Source: Firm-04 sp964463355 (GTDB lineage Bacteria; Bacillota; Clostridia; Oscillospirales; Ruminococcaceae). From it: 64,000 nucleotides of DNA. The position numbers and the translations under genes are program-made. The stretch covers positions 1-64,000 of the forward strand of contig CAYXBP010000002.1 of the NCBI GenBank assembly GCA_964463355.1, read 5' to 3'. The notes below the pieces were generated by a model that saw nothing but the letters and a program-made list of their open reading frames with translations, made no database searches and was not told the origin of the DNA. Shown here in pieces: positions 33,769-42,159 of this stretch. Positions within the stretch are counted from its first letter, which is position 1. Each line of letters begins with the position of its first letter.

Positions 33769-34685
33769 TGAACCATATCGACCGCAGCTTGTTGGAAACC
33801 GTTGCTTCTCTGCATGAGATCCCCCAAGGGGCTTATAACATCCGGAAAGACGGCAAAAGTGAAGCGCGCAATAGCACGGATGAGATTCGAATCAACGCGA
33901 AAGAAGGCGCAGATGGCATCGAGATCCATGTTGCCCCAGGTACGGTGAACCAGAGCGTCCATATCCCCGTGATTCTTTCACAAAGCGGCATTCAGGAAAC
34001 CGTGGAAAACGATTTTTATATCGGCGAAAATAGCGATGTGCTGATCGTTGCTGGTTGCGGCATTCATAATGCGGGCAGCGAAAACAGCATTCACAGCGGC
34101 GTGCATACATTCTATGTGGGTAAGCATTCTCATGTAAAATATGTGGAAAAGCATTACGGACAGGGTGACGGCAAGGGTGCAAGAATCATGAACCCGACTA
34201 CGGTCGTTTACCTCGAAGAGGGTGCAACCATGGAGTTGGATATGACCCAGATCCGCGGTATTGATTCCACCAACCGTGTCACTACCATTCACGCCGGCAA
34301 GGGCGCAGAGGCAGTGCTGACTGAGCGTTTACTGACCCACGGCTGCCAGAAAGCTGAATCTCATGTGGATATTTTTCTGGATGGCGAGCATTCGACCGCC
34401 CGTATTCTTTCGCGCTCTGTAGCGCAGGAAGAATCTGAACAGACATTCTTCCCATGCATGACGGGCAATGCGAAGTGCTTTGGGCACGTACAGTGCGATT
34501 CTATCATCATGGACAATGCCAAAATCAGTTCGATCCCTGCCATCCGCGCCAACTGTACAGATGCCCAGCTGATCCATGAGGCTGCCATCGGCAAAATCGC
34601 AGGTGACCAGTTGCTTAAACTCATGACACTGGGTCTGACCGAGGAAGAAGCCGAAGAGCATATCCTCAACGGATTCTTACGATAA
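33768..34685 (+). CDS. SufB/SufD-family Fe-S scaffold protein (minimal type)
   Basis: At 305 residues it is much shorter than classical SufB (about 470) and keeps only the beta-helix core and C-terminal domain. Visible are the repeated beta-strand core (DFYIGENSDVLIVAGCGIHN), the late segment NAKCFGHVQCDSIIMDNAKI and the SufC-binding LIHEAAIGKIAGDQL, followed by LGLTEEEAEEHILNGFL, as in the SufB/D superfamily. It is translationally coupled to sufC. A homodimeric scaffold with SufC is inferred. Confidence 0.88.
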   Translation: MNHIDRSLLETVASLHEIPQGAYNIRKDGKSEARNSTDEIRINAKEGADGIEIHVAPGTVNQSVHIPVILSQSGIQETVENDFYIGENSDVLIVAGCGIHNAGSENSIHSGVHTFYVGKHSHVKYVEKHYGQGDGKGARIMNPTTVVYLEEGATMELDMTQIRGIDSTNRVTTIHAGKGAEAVLTERLLTHGCQKAESHVDIFLDGEHSTARILSRSVAQEESEQTFFPCMTGNAKCFGHVQCDSIIMDNAKISSIPAIRANCTDAQLIHEAAIGKIAGDQLLKLMTLGLTEEEAEEHILNGFLR

Positions 34686-34704
34686 CATCGAAGGAGGTAC
34701 TGAT

Positions 34705-35361
34705 TTGCCAAAAACAATCACTGTAAAAGGCATCGGAAAAGCTTCTGCAAAACCAGATTACGTTGTGCTTTCCATGACCTTGCAATCCAATCATTTGGAT
34801 TACGACAAAGCAATGGATATCGCAGCAGATCACATCCAACAGTTAAACACAGCCCTCGCTGCTATCGGATTTGAAAGCAGTTCTGTGAAAACGACAAACT
34901 TTCATGTTCACGCAGACTATGACCGTGCAGAGGATCACAACGGGAATTATAAAAGTGTTTTCAAAGGCTATGAGATAACCCATAACCTCAAACTCGCGTT
35001 TGATTTTGATATGAGTAGACTGTCTAAAACACTTGCAGCCATCGCAGACTGTCTATCTCACCCACAGTTGTCCGTGGCATTTACTGTCAAGGATACCACT
35101 GCCATTCACGAGGAAATGCTCCGTTCTGCAACTGCCAACGCAAAAAGAAAAGCCGAAATCCTCTGTGAGGCTTCCGGCGTTGAATTGGGTGATTTGATTA
35201 CGATTGACTACAATTGGGGCGATTTGGATGTTTACTCCCACACCAACTATCGCTGTTGTGAAGATGCCATGCCCTTAATGGCAAGATCAAGAGCAATCGA
35301 TATTGAACCCGAAGATATTGATGTCAGCGATACTGCCACCTTCGTTTGGCTGCTCAAATAA
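34705..35361 (+). CDS. SIMPL-domain protein (DUF541)
   Basis: The 218-residue protein shows the SIMPL pattern: ITVKGIGKASAKPDYVVLSM at the start, alternating acidic helices and strands, and the GVELGDLITIDY segment. No signal peptide is present, unlike many family members, so it is probably cytoplasmic. The start is TTG 34705, strongly supported by AAGGAGG seven bases upstream. It follows sufB by 19 bases and is likely cotranscribed. The biochemical role of the family is not settled. Confidence 0.85.
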   Translation: MPKTITVKGIGKASAKPDYVVLSMTLQSNHLDYDKAMDIAADHIQQLNTALAAIGFESSSVKTTNFHVHADYDRAEDHNGNYKSVFKGYEITHNLKLAFDFDMSRLSKTLAAIADCLSHPQLSVAFTVKDTTAIHEEMLRSATANAKRKAEILCEASGVELGDLITIDYNWGDLDVYSHTNYRCCEDAMPLMARSRAIDIEPEDIDVSDTATFVWLLK

Positions 35362-35481
35362 GACAAAAAGCAATCGCTGGAGACAATTCCGAAAGCAAAT
35401 TGGGATGCCCCGCTGCCTGACTGCCTGCAAGCCTTTTGCGAAAGCTTGCGCGAAACTTTCATAATCACTTTTTGATAAACT

Positions 35482-35516
35482 GAGGACACCTCTTTTCGTG
35501 AGGTGTCCTCTTTTTT
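35482..35516 (+). terminator. intrinsic terminator of the suf operon
   Basis: A perfect 11-bp stem GAGGACACCTC/GAGGTGTCCTC (35482-35492 with 35500-35510) followed by six T. Confidence 0.9.
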
Positions 35517-35548
35517 GAAAATCGCGTCAATGGTGGCATATCTCTTGC

Positions 35549-36397
35549 CTACATTTTGATACCACCTGCGGCAATAGGCATATCACTACGGTGCTGCGCA
35601 ATAAAATACACGATGATCTGCGGCAGCATCGCCACACAGCACACCGCCATCACACGATTCCACGCAAAGCCACTGTCGGCATCCATAGAAAGTTTAACAA
35701 ACACCGATGCTGGGTACCGCGACGGCGTTTTAACATACAGCAACGGCCCCATGTAATCGTTGACAGACCATAAAAGCTGCAACACACCGCAGGTAATCAG
35801 CACGGGCTTGAGCATAGGCAACAACACATACCACAGCACTTGCAGCGAATGACAGCCATCCAGCCTCGCGGCTTCATCGTAAACCTTGGGAATGCTACGG
35901 AAAAACTGTATCATCATAACCACCAGTGCGGTTTCTCCTGCCAGTGCCGCAGGCACAACCAACGGCAGGTATAAGGGAGAATCTACCCACCCAAGCCGTT
36001 CAAACAGCACAAACTGCGGCACATACAGCACCGTTTGCGGCAAAAACAGCGTGCAATACAGCAGAATTTGAAACAAGCGTTTGCCCGCAAAATGAAATCT
36101 TGCAAAGCCGTAGGCGGTTAACGTGGTGGAAAACAACGTCAAAAGAACCTTCGGCAGCACATAGGCATAGGTATTGCCCATGGCACGCAACAAATTGATC
36201 TGCCCGCCGTAATCGGCAAAGGCATTGCGCCAACCATCCAATGTAGGGGCAGCGGGAAGCAGCCCTACCATAGAAAAAATCTCGCTGTTGCTACGAAAAG
36301 TTGCACTAACAAGCCACAGCAGCGGATAAATCATCACAAACGCACCCAGTGTCAACAACAGATACCGCACCAATGCATGTCGTTGTTTGCGCTTCAT
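35549..36397 (-). CDS. sugar ABC transporter permease (MalG/CUT1 type)
   Basis: The 282-residue inner-membrane permease has six hydrophobic segments and the EAA-loop motif YDEAARLDGCHSLQVLWYVLL, PMLKP that contacts the ATPase. The start ATG 36397 follows GGAGGAG and overlaps the preceding permease stop as ATGA. It is the last gene of the operon; no ATPase is encoded, so a shared MsmX-type ATPase elsewhere is likely. Confidence 0.92.
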   Translation of the reverse strand: MKRKQRHALVRYLLLTLGAFVMIYPLLWLVSATFRSNSEIFSMVGLLPAAPTLDGWRNAFADYGGQINLLRAMGNTYAYVLPKVLLTLFSTTLTAYGFARFHFAGKRLFQILLYCTLFLPQTVLYVPQFVLFERLGWVDSPLYLPLVVPAALAGETALVVMMIQFFRSIPKVYDEAARLDGCHSLQVLWYVLLPMLKPVLITCGVLQLLWSVNDYMGPLLYVKTPSRYPASVFVKLSMDADSGFAWNRVMAVCCVAMLPQIIVYFIAQHRSDMPIAAGGIKM

Positions 36398-37296
36398 TGC
36401 GACTCCTCCTGTTCCCAAAACACGAGTCGCTTCCCAAGCATAAGATATAATCCCACAAAAACGGCAGTCAACAAAAACAGCACCCACGCCAATGTACTGG
36501 CATAGCCCATCTCATACTGACTGAATCCATGACGGTAGATTAACAGTGAGATTAGCGTAGTTGCACCCATGGGGCCGCCATCCGTGATGATAAACGGCGC
36601 GTTAAATTCTTGCAGCGCAGTACAAATCTGCAACATTGCCGCATAAAAGACCACCGGCGAGATCATCGGCAGTTGAATACGAAAGAAGATACTCGCTGCC
36701 CCTGCACCATCCAGTTTTGCAGCATCCAGCAAAGTATGTGGAATCTGTTGTAATGCTGTAAGCATCAAAACCATTGGCGAACCGAACTCCCACACACGCA
36801 ACAAGATCACCACCCAAAGTGCGGCACTTGGTTCAGCAAGCCATGCCACAGGCGAAAGCCCTACCATTTGCAGCAGCTGATTCACCACGCCGTTATCGCG
36901 GAACAATGCCTTCCACAGAATCGCGGTTGCCACAGAGCTGCCCAGAATCGAGGGGAGATAATACAATGTGCGAAACACCCCGATACCCTTAACGGAAGTA
37001 TGCAGCAAATACGCCACTGCCATGGCAAGCGCGATTTTCAGCGGTACAGTAGCACAGGTATACAGCAGCGTGATACCAATGGCACGCAGTGCTTCTGTAT
37101 CAAAAACAAAGGCAGTATAATTCTGCCACCCCCACTGATTAATGCCACGAAACAGATGAAAATCACTGAAGCTACAAACCAGTGACCATAATACAGGCAA
37201 CGCCTGAAATGCCAAAAAGCCGATCAGCCACGGCGTAATATAAAGAATATGTCGGTTCCGTTTGCAGAAACCGACAAAGCTTCTGCGTTTGGACAT
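36394..37296 (-). CDS. sugar ABC transporter permease (MalF/CUT1 type)
   Basis: The 300-residue permease begins with a short basic cytoplasmic segment and has six transmembrane helices (first at TPWLIGFLAFQALPVLWSLV). The EAA loop is LLDAAKLDGAGAASIFFRIQ, then LPMISP. GGAGGAAAG lies just before the ATG. It pairs with the downstream permease to form the import channel. Confidence 0.92.
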   Translation of the reverse strand: MSKRRSFVGFCKRNRHILYITPWLIGFLAFQALPVLWSLVCSFSDFHLFRGINQWGWQNYTAFVFDTEALRAIGITLLYTCATVPLKIALAMAVAYLLHTSVKGIGVFRTLYYLPSILGSSVATAILWKALFRDNGVVNQLLQMVGLSPVAWLAEPSAALWVVILLRVWEFGSPMVLMLTALQQIPHTLLDAAKLDGAGAASIFFRIQLPMISPVVFYAAMLQICTALQEFNAPFIITDGGPMGATTLISLLIYRHGFSQYEMGYASTLAWVLFLLTAVFVGLYLMLGKRLVFWEQEESQ

Positions 37297-37311
37297 CTTT
37301 CCTCCAAATAC

Positions 37312-38424
37312 CTATCCTGCGCTACGCGCAGAAATATGCATCTGCTGCGATTGCAACAAGGCAGCGTGCGCCATCATCAAAGCACCCACACCTTTCGGAT
37401 CATTTTGCACACGAGGCTCACTGCAATAATAGGCACTGCTGCCATCACGATGCGTTGCACCACCCAAACCTGCACTACGGCAGATATCAACTAACGCCAA
37501 GCCGCTTTTCTGCTGCACAAACTTCTGTTTGCAGATGCATTCCAACATTTGCGCGCCGATCTCTGCCTGCTCAGCAGACAGCACGCCCATGATACCGCCC
37601 TTCAGCAATGCATAAGCAATCATTGCATTGCCTGAAGTTTCTGTATAATTGCCTTTCAAAGCCAGCTCGTGTACCACATGATAAAACAGTCCGCTTTTAC
37701 TACGATATGGCAGCAAAGCCTGCACCAGCTGCCGCAGCATGGGGATCAGTTCATGGCGCACATCAGTATCCACATCTGCAAGAAGCGCAATGCAATCCAC
37801 CAGAGCCATCAGCAGCCACCCCGTGCCACGCAGCCAGCAGCATGCAGAAAGCCCCGTTACGGGATCCGCCCATGACTGCACTCGAGCTTCATCCATGCCA
37901 TGCCGATACAGCCCTGTTTTTTCGTCACGCATTTTCTGATGCACAAAAGCAAACGCCCTGCGAATTTCCATGGTACAATATGCCGCATCCTTCGCAGAAC
38001 ACACAGCGTACTCAGCCAAGAACGGCATTAGCATATACATTCCGTCCAACCAGACCTGGTGTGGGTAGATTCTCTTATGCCACAGCAGACCGCTTTGGGT
38101 ACGGGGATGCTGCCGCAAGTATTCAAGATGATGCTCCAGTGCCTTCGCATATTTTTCATCAGTGGTGTTTGCAGCAGCAAAAAACAAAGCTTTGGAACAT
38201 TGAAAGCTATCGAGGCTATACCGCGCCTGCAAAAACGAAGGTATCCTGCCGTCGGGTAATACCCTACCTTCCAAATAGTGGATGATAAAATCGCGATAGC
38301 ACGCTGCCCCTGTGACGGCATACATCGCGCGGCAGCCTTGCAGCACACAGCCATCCTCGTAATTCCAATACGACTTGAACGGCTGATACCCCGCCAGATA
38401 CGATTGAAAGAATCCTTCTAACAT
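37312..38424 (-). CDS. glycoside hydrolase family 105/88 (unsaturated uronyl hydrolase)
   Basis: Such enzymes remove the unsaturated uronic acid left by polysaccharide lyases from oligosaccharides of pectin-like polymers. The 370-residue protein has an (alpha/alpha)6-barrel pattern with WNYEDGCVLQG, PHQVWLDGMYMLMPFLAEYA and WADPVTGLSACCWLRGTGWL, close to YteR-type motifs. There is no signal peptide, so it acts in the cytoplasm on imported sugars. ATG 38424 has GGGAGAG upstream; a GTG two codons earlier is possible. It lies between the binding-protein gene and the permease genes. Confidence 0.87.
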   Translation of the reverse strand: MLEGFFQSYLAGYQPFKSYWNYEDGCVLQGCRAMYAVTGAACYRDFIIHYLEGRVLPDGRIPSFLQARYSLDSFQCSKALFFAAANTTDEKYAKALEHHLEYLRQHPRTQSGLLWHKRIYPHQVWLDGMYMLMPFLAEYAVCSAKDAAYCTMEIRRAFAFVHQKMRDEKTGLYRHGMDEARVQSWADPVTGLSACCWLRGTGWLLMALVDCIALLADVDTDVRHELIPMLRQLVQALLPYRSKSGLFYHVVHELALKGNYTETSGNAMIAYALLKGGIMGVLSAEQAEIGAQMLECICKQKFVQQKSGLALVDICRSAGLGGATHRDGSSAYYCSEPRVQNDPKGVGALMMAHAALLQSQQMHISARSAG

Positions 38425-38426
38425 GA

Positions 38427-39707
38427 TCACTCTCCCGCAAGCGCAGCATTGATTCCGGCATAGAGCCGCTCTGCCGCTTGGGAAACCGTATATTCACCAT
38501 AACTCAAGCCCGTAAACACATCTTCATACACCGTGCGAAGGGCAGATTCCTCAAAACGTGGATCAACAGAAAACTGTACCCATGCTTCCATCCGCTGATT
38601 CGCCAGTGCTGCCATATCCCCAAGCAGCCCTGCCTCCTTGCAAATCTGGTATGCATTCTGATTCAGCGGCACACCGCGCTCAGTCCCAAGCGTTTTCACT
38701 GCCTCCTCCTGCGAAACCAAGTAGGAGATTAGTTTGGCGCAGGCTTCAGGGTGTTCCGTTTCACCAGAAATGGCAAATCCCAGCGAGATCTTGGAAAACC
38801 CGCCTTGATAGCCGCCAAAATCGGTAAAATAATCCCCCACCACCATCGTCTGCCCTTCCGCAAGAGAATCCTGAAATTTACCTGCTGAAGAATCCCATTC
38901 AAAAATACCGCCGTATCTGCCCGTGATCCAGTTTTCGTCTTTGTCAAAGCTGTCTGCGCCGCCACCAATCACAGCTTTTAGGGGTGGAATAACATGAGCC
39001 GCTTCCATTTCTTGTATCCGACTCAAACCCTCTGCGATTTGCGCCTGCGAGTATTGCAGCTTGCCATCCTTTGTCCAGTCTACGCCGTATTTCGATTCCA
39101 GCATGTACACAAGAAAGAGCATCCGATCGTACCATCCCAATGCCAGCGGATAGTAGGCATCCCCAAGCTTTGTGCGAAAGATTTCGCCTGCCTGCAACAG
39201 CGAAGCATACGACTGCGGAACATCCAGCCCCGCGGCAGCAAATGTCGTTTGATTCCAAAACAGTACGCGTCCTGTCAGGCTAACAGGCACGCAGCGCACC
39301 TCATTTTCAACGGTACATAGTGCCAACGATTCGACATCATATTGGGTCAAATCCAACCAATCGCCCATGCCGCACAAATCCAAAAAACTGATGGTATCGT
39401 CATCAAAACTGGTCAACCAATTCCAGTTGACCTGCATCACATCCGCCTCGGTGCCTGCATAAAGTGCAGTGGCTGTTGCGTCCTCCCACCCCGACCAAGC
39501 ACCGTACTCACATTCCACACGGATATCGGGATTTGCAGCCATAAACTGCTCAACGGCTGCAAGGGTGACCCGATGGCGAGAATCGCCGCCCCACCACGAA
39601 AAGCGAATCACGGTTTGCCGATTGTCGCGATTATGCTCACATGCAGTGCAGCTCAGGGTAAGCGCAACGGCGATGCTCATGGCAAGCAAGCGTTTTCGCA
39701 TTTTCAT
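38427..39707 (-). CDS. sugar ABC transporter substrate-binding lipoprotein
   Basis: The 426-residue protein has an N-terminal signal ending in a lipobox-like SCTAC, then a family 1 solute-binding fold (IRFSWWGGDSRHRVTLAAVE near the start; TGRYGGIFEWDSSAGKF later). The start is ATG 39707 or the neighbouring GTG 39710 or ATG 39701; no strong ribosome site decides. It is first in the operon after the promoter at 39743. Together with the GH105 gene it suggests import of unsaturated uronate-containing oligosaccharides. Confidence 0.9.
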   Translation of the reverse strand: MKMRKRLLAMSIAVALTLSCTACEHNRDNRQTVIRFSWWGGDSRHRVTLAAVEQFMAANPDIRVECEYGAWSGWEDATATALYAGTEADVMQVNWNWLTSFDDDTISFLDLCGMGDWLDLTQYDVESLALCTVENEVRCVPVSLTGRVLFWNQTTFAAAGLDVPQSYASLLQAGEIFRTKLGDAYYPLALGWYDRMLFLVYMLESKYGVDWTKDGKLQYSQAQIAEGLSRIQEMEAAHVIPPLKAVIGGGADSFDKDENWITGRYGGIFEWDSSAGKFQDSLAEGQTMVVGDYFTDFGGYQGGFSKISLGFAISGETEHPEACAKLISYLVSQEEAVKTLGTERGVPLNQNAYQICKEAGLLGDMAALANQRMEAWVQFSVDPRFEESALRTVYEDVFTGLSYGEYTVSQAAERLYAGINAALAGE

Positions 39708-39737
39708 CACCGCTTTTTCGCTAGAAAGTCTTAGTGA

Positions 39738-39771
39738 TTCACATTATACACGAATTTGTGAACTTTGTCAA
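39738..39771 (-). promoter_or_regulatory. promoter and overlapping inverted repeat of the sugar ABC operon
   Basis: On the minus strand TTGACA (39766-39771), 17-base spacer and TATAAT (39743-39748). TTCACA (39738-39743) and TGTGAA (39757-39762) form an inverted repeat over the -10 and spacer, a typical repressor position. No regulator gene is adjacent. Confidence 0.7.
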
Positions 39772-39797
39772 CCGCGGTCATCCAATCATCACGATGT

Positions 39798-39832
39798 AAA
39801 AAAACAGCACCGCCTGAATTCAAGCGGCACTG
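39798..39832 (-). terminator. intrinsic terminator of the DUF1858 gene
   Basis: On the minus strand CAGTGCCGC/GCGGTGCTG (39805-39832, two G-T pairs) is followed by seven T. Confidence 0.85.
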
Positions 39833-39866
39833 CTGCGCATTCTGTGAGATTCGCTGTTTGAGATGC

Positions 39867-40064
39867 TTACTTTGCCATATGGGCATTCAGCTTCTGCACG
39901 AGTTCATCTGCATTTACGCCATGAACTGCGCAGGCATCGCCCAGCGATTCGCCACGGGCAGAGGGACAACCGAGGCAGTGCATACCCATTTCCAGAAAAT
40001 AGGGTGCAGTTGAGGGATCTGCATCGAGGATATCGCCGATAACGGTATTCTTTGTGATTTCCAT
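39867..40064 (-). CDS. DUF1858-domain protein
   Basis: A 65-residue cytoplasmic protein: MEITKNTVIGDILDADPSTA, then a C-x2-C pair (HCLGCPSA) and a helical end. This is the short stand-alone DUF1858 (hybrid-cluster-like) form common in anaerobes; the cysteines could bind metal or take part in redox chemistry, but the role is unknown. ATG 40064 is chosen for its AAAGGA site; a GTG three codons upstream lacks spacing. Confidence 0.85.
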   Translation of the reverse strand: MEITKNTVIGDILDADPSTAPYFLEMGMHCLGCPSARGESLGDACAVHGVNADELVQKLNAHMAK

Positions 40065-40120
40065 GATTCTCACATCCTTTCCGAATATAGCATTGCCCGC
40101 CCATGCGGGATTATGCAGTG

Positions 40121-40152
40121 AAAGAGCGCAGTCTTAGCGGCTGCGCTCTTCT
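40121..40152 (-). terminator. hairpin between the zinc-ribbon and DUF1858 genes
   Basis: AAGAGCGCAG (40122-40131) pairs perfectly with CTGCGCTCTT (40141-40150). It lies just after the zinc-ribbon gene stop. The T-rich tail is short on both strands (CTCTTT leftward, CTCTTCTT rightward). Confidence 0.6.
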
Positions 40153-40166
40153 TGTGAATCAAAAGC

Positions 40167-40445
40167 TTACTGCTCGTTCTTCATCTGTGCATAGCACTCG
40201 CTGCAAAATACGTCGCGATCCTCCTTGGGACGGAAAGGCACCTTTGCCTCCTTGCCGCATCTTGCACAAGTAGCAGTGAACATCTCACGCTCTGCCTTAC
40301 CAGCATTCTTGCGTGCATCACGGCAAGCCTTGCACTTCTTAGGATCGTTAGTGAATCCCTTCTCAGCATAGAACTCCTGCTCACCGGCGGTGAATGTGAA
40401 CTCCTGTCCGCACTCATTGCATACTAAGGTTCTGTCTTCGTACAT
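40167..40445 (-). CDS. zinc-ribbon domain protein
   Basis: The 92-residue protein has two zinc-binding modules: CNECGQEFTFTAGEQEFYAE with a later CKAC, and CARCGKEAKVPFRPKEDRDV with a later CSEC. It matches the widespread CxxC-type zinc-ribbon proteins of Gram-positive bacteria, whose function is unknown. ATG 40445 follows GAGGAAAAAAC; the frame is open further upstream but without a ribosome site. It lies 163 bases after the sigma factor gene and may be cotranscribed with it. Confidence 0.85.
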   Translation of the reverse strand: MYEDRTLVCNECGQEFTFTAGEQEFYAEKGFTNDPKKCKACRDARKNAGKAEREMFTATCARCGKEAKVPFRPKEDRDVFCSECYAQMKNEQ

Positions 40446-40608
40446 TGTTTTTTCCTCGCTTTTTTGAAATTGGACCTCGGACGGTTTCACGCCATCACTA
40501 TTGCTGTCATCGCCTGCGGGCAAACGCCCTTTGGAGCAAAGCGGTTTGCAGGTCATCGCGCTGGAAGAATACTCCCGGGTCTAGGTTACAGCCTTCCGGA
40601 CTGCGCGG

Positions 40609-41289
40609 TCAATTCGTCAGATGTTCTGATTCTGACGAGCCTTGGATAAGCTTGTCTTCTGCCACAGAGGAAGTTCCCGTATGCAGCAGCACATTCCGGA
40701 CACCACGGAGCTTCCGTCTTGCTCGCTGAATGGCGTTATCGACGGATTTTACGGAGATTTTCAAACGCCCTGCAATATCCGTATAAGAGAGCGCATCCAC
40801 ATACAAGCTGAAAATCTCCATTTCACGCTTGGAAAGGACACACGCCATCTCCCGATAGAGAGCCGTCACACGCTCTTTCTGCAAAAAAACGGTTTCGGGT
40901 GTTCCGTACGGATCAAGCAACGAGTCACTGACAACATCGTCCATCTCATCAATAGAAACAGACAACGCCTTGATACCATTGCGGCTTTCTCTTTGCGTTT
41001 TTTCGTGAATACTGCGCATACGGTTACGAATACAAGTCAGGGCATAAGTACGAAACGACACGTCTTTTTCAGGGCAGAAGTGGTACGCAGCATTGAGCAG
41101 ACCCAAAAGTCCTTCTGCGGCATAATCTTCGGCATCCTGCGGATTAGATGTCATGCTTTCGGCGATATAATTGATCATTCGCACATAGCGCAACACCAGC
41201 ACCTCAAACGCATACGCATTGCCAGAAAACATTGCAACCAGTTGTTCATCTGTGGCATCACACAGTGAGGGATCATAAAAGCACTGCAT
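40609..41289 (-). CDS. sigma-70 family RNA polymerase sigma factor, SigH-like
   Basis: The 226-residue protein lacks regions 1 and 3 and keeps region 2 (YAAEGLLGLLNAAYHFCPEK, then SFRTYALTCIRNRMRS) and region 4 (LSKREMEIFSLYVDALSYTD, then SVKSVDNAIQRARRKL). Length and motifs fit the SigH (sigma-30) group that drives competence or early sporulation genes. ATG 41289 follows GGAGGAG by nine bases; in-frame starts further upstream lack a site. Cysteine-rich relatives exist, so assignment to SigH itself is probable, not certain. Confidence 0.85.
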   Translation of the reverse strand: MQCFYDPSLCDATDEQLVAMFSGNAYAFEVLVLRYVRMINYIAESMTSNPQDAEDYAAEGLLGLLNAAYHFCPEKDVSFRTYALTCIRNRMRSIHEKTQRESRNGIKALSVSIDEMDDVVSDSLLDPYGTPETVFLQKERVTALYREMACVLSKREMEIFSLYVDALSYTDIAGRLKISVKSVDNAIQRARRKLRGVRNVLLHTGTSSVAEDKLIQGSSESEHLTN

Positions 41290-41414
41290 ATGAAGATTCT
41301 CCTCCATTGCCGCAAACATCACAAATGGGCACACTTCTCCCTGCAAGGTTTCCTACTATCATCGGTGCGGCACGGCAAAGCAGAACCTTCGTCATGGCAC
41401 GTCCAGACCCTATT

Positions 41415-41443
41415 ATCATACTTGAATTTTCCGAATTTGTCAA
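41415..41443 (-). promoter_or_regulatory. promoter of the SigH-like gene
   Basis: On the minus strand TTGACA (41438-41443), 17-base spacer and TATGAT (41415-41420). The 155 bases from here to the fumarase stop at 41599 show no other feature. Confidence 0.7.
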
Positions 41444-41598
41444 GCGTTTTTGAAGAAAATTGCGAAAGATAAATCGAATTTTGTCAGATTTCATAAATCC
41501 AACCAATGATTTTTATGCAATTCCACGAAATTAATCAACCACACAAGCAGATATGCCGCCAAGCCATCGAGTGGACTTCGTGCAATATGCTCTATGCA

Positions 41599-42159
41599 TC
41601 ATTCTGCTTCGAATCCCTTTCTGCGCGAATCAAAAATATTGCCGCCATGATTATCAATCGCAACCAGAAGCGGAAAATCTGAAAACTCCAAACGCTTAAC
41701 TGATTCACAGCCAAGCTCAGGAAAAGCGATCACTTCGCAGGCTGTAATATGTGCAGCCGCAAGGGCACCAGCGCCGCCAACGGCGCAGAAATACACTGCA
41801 CGATTACGGACAATCGCATCACATACCGCGCGATTCCGTTCTCCTTTTCCGATCATAGCAACCAGACCGGCATCCAACAGCAAAGGAGAAAACGGATCCA
41901 TTCTGCCTGAAGTTGTTGGCCCACAGGCACCGATGGGTCTACCAGGTGGCGCAGCAGTCGGCCCAGCAAAATAGATTGTCGCATCCTGCAAATCAAACGG
42001 CAACTCTTCGCCCGCTCTCATGGCAGCAACAATGCGCTTATGCGCCGCATCGCGGGCGGTATACACAGTTCCTGAGAGCAACACGCGGTCGCCCACACGC
42101 AGCTTTTGCTGCGCACGCACGACCGCAGGAAGCTCTGCTGTATGCAGATGATACATCAT
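41599..42159 (-). CDS. fumarate hydratase class I, beta subunit (Fe-S hydro-lyase)
   Basis: The beta subunit of two-subunit class I fumarases/tartrate dehydratases, which hydrate fumarate to malate with a 4Fe-4S cluster held by the alpha subunit. The 186-residue protein has LRVGDRVLLSGTVYTARDAA, IYFAGPTAAPPGRPIGACGP, TTSGRMD and GKGERN. ATG 42159 overlaps the stop of the upstream coiled-coil gene as ATGA, so translation is coupled. The alpha-subunit gene, normally directly upstream, is not in the window. Confidence 0.88.
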   Translation of the reverse strand: MMYHLHTAELPAVVRAQQKLRVGDRVLLSGTVYTARDAAHKRIVAAMRAGEELPFDLQDATIYFAGPTAAPPGRPIGACGPTTSGRMDPFSPLLLDAGLVAMIGKGERNRAVCDAIVRNRAVYFCAVGGAGALAAAHITACEVIAFPELGCESVKRLEFSDFPLLVAIDNHGGNIFDSRRKGFEAE

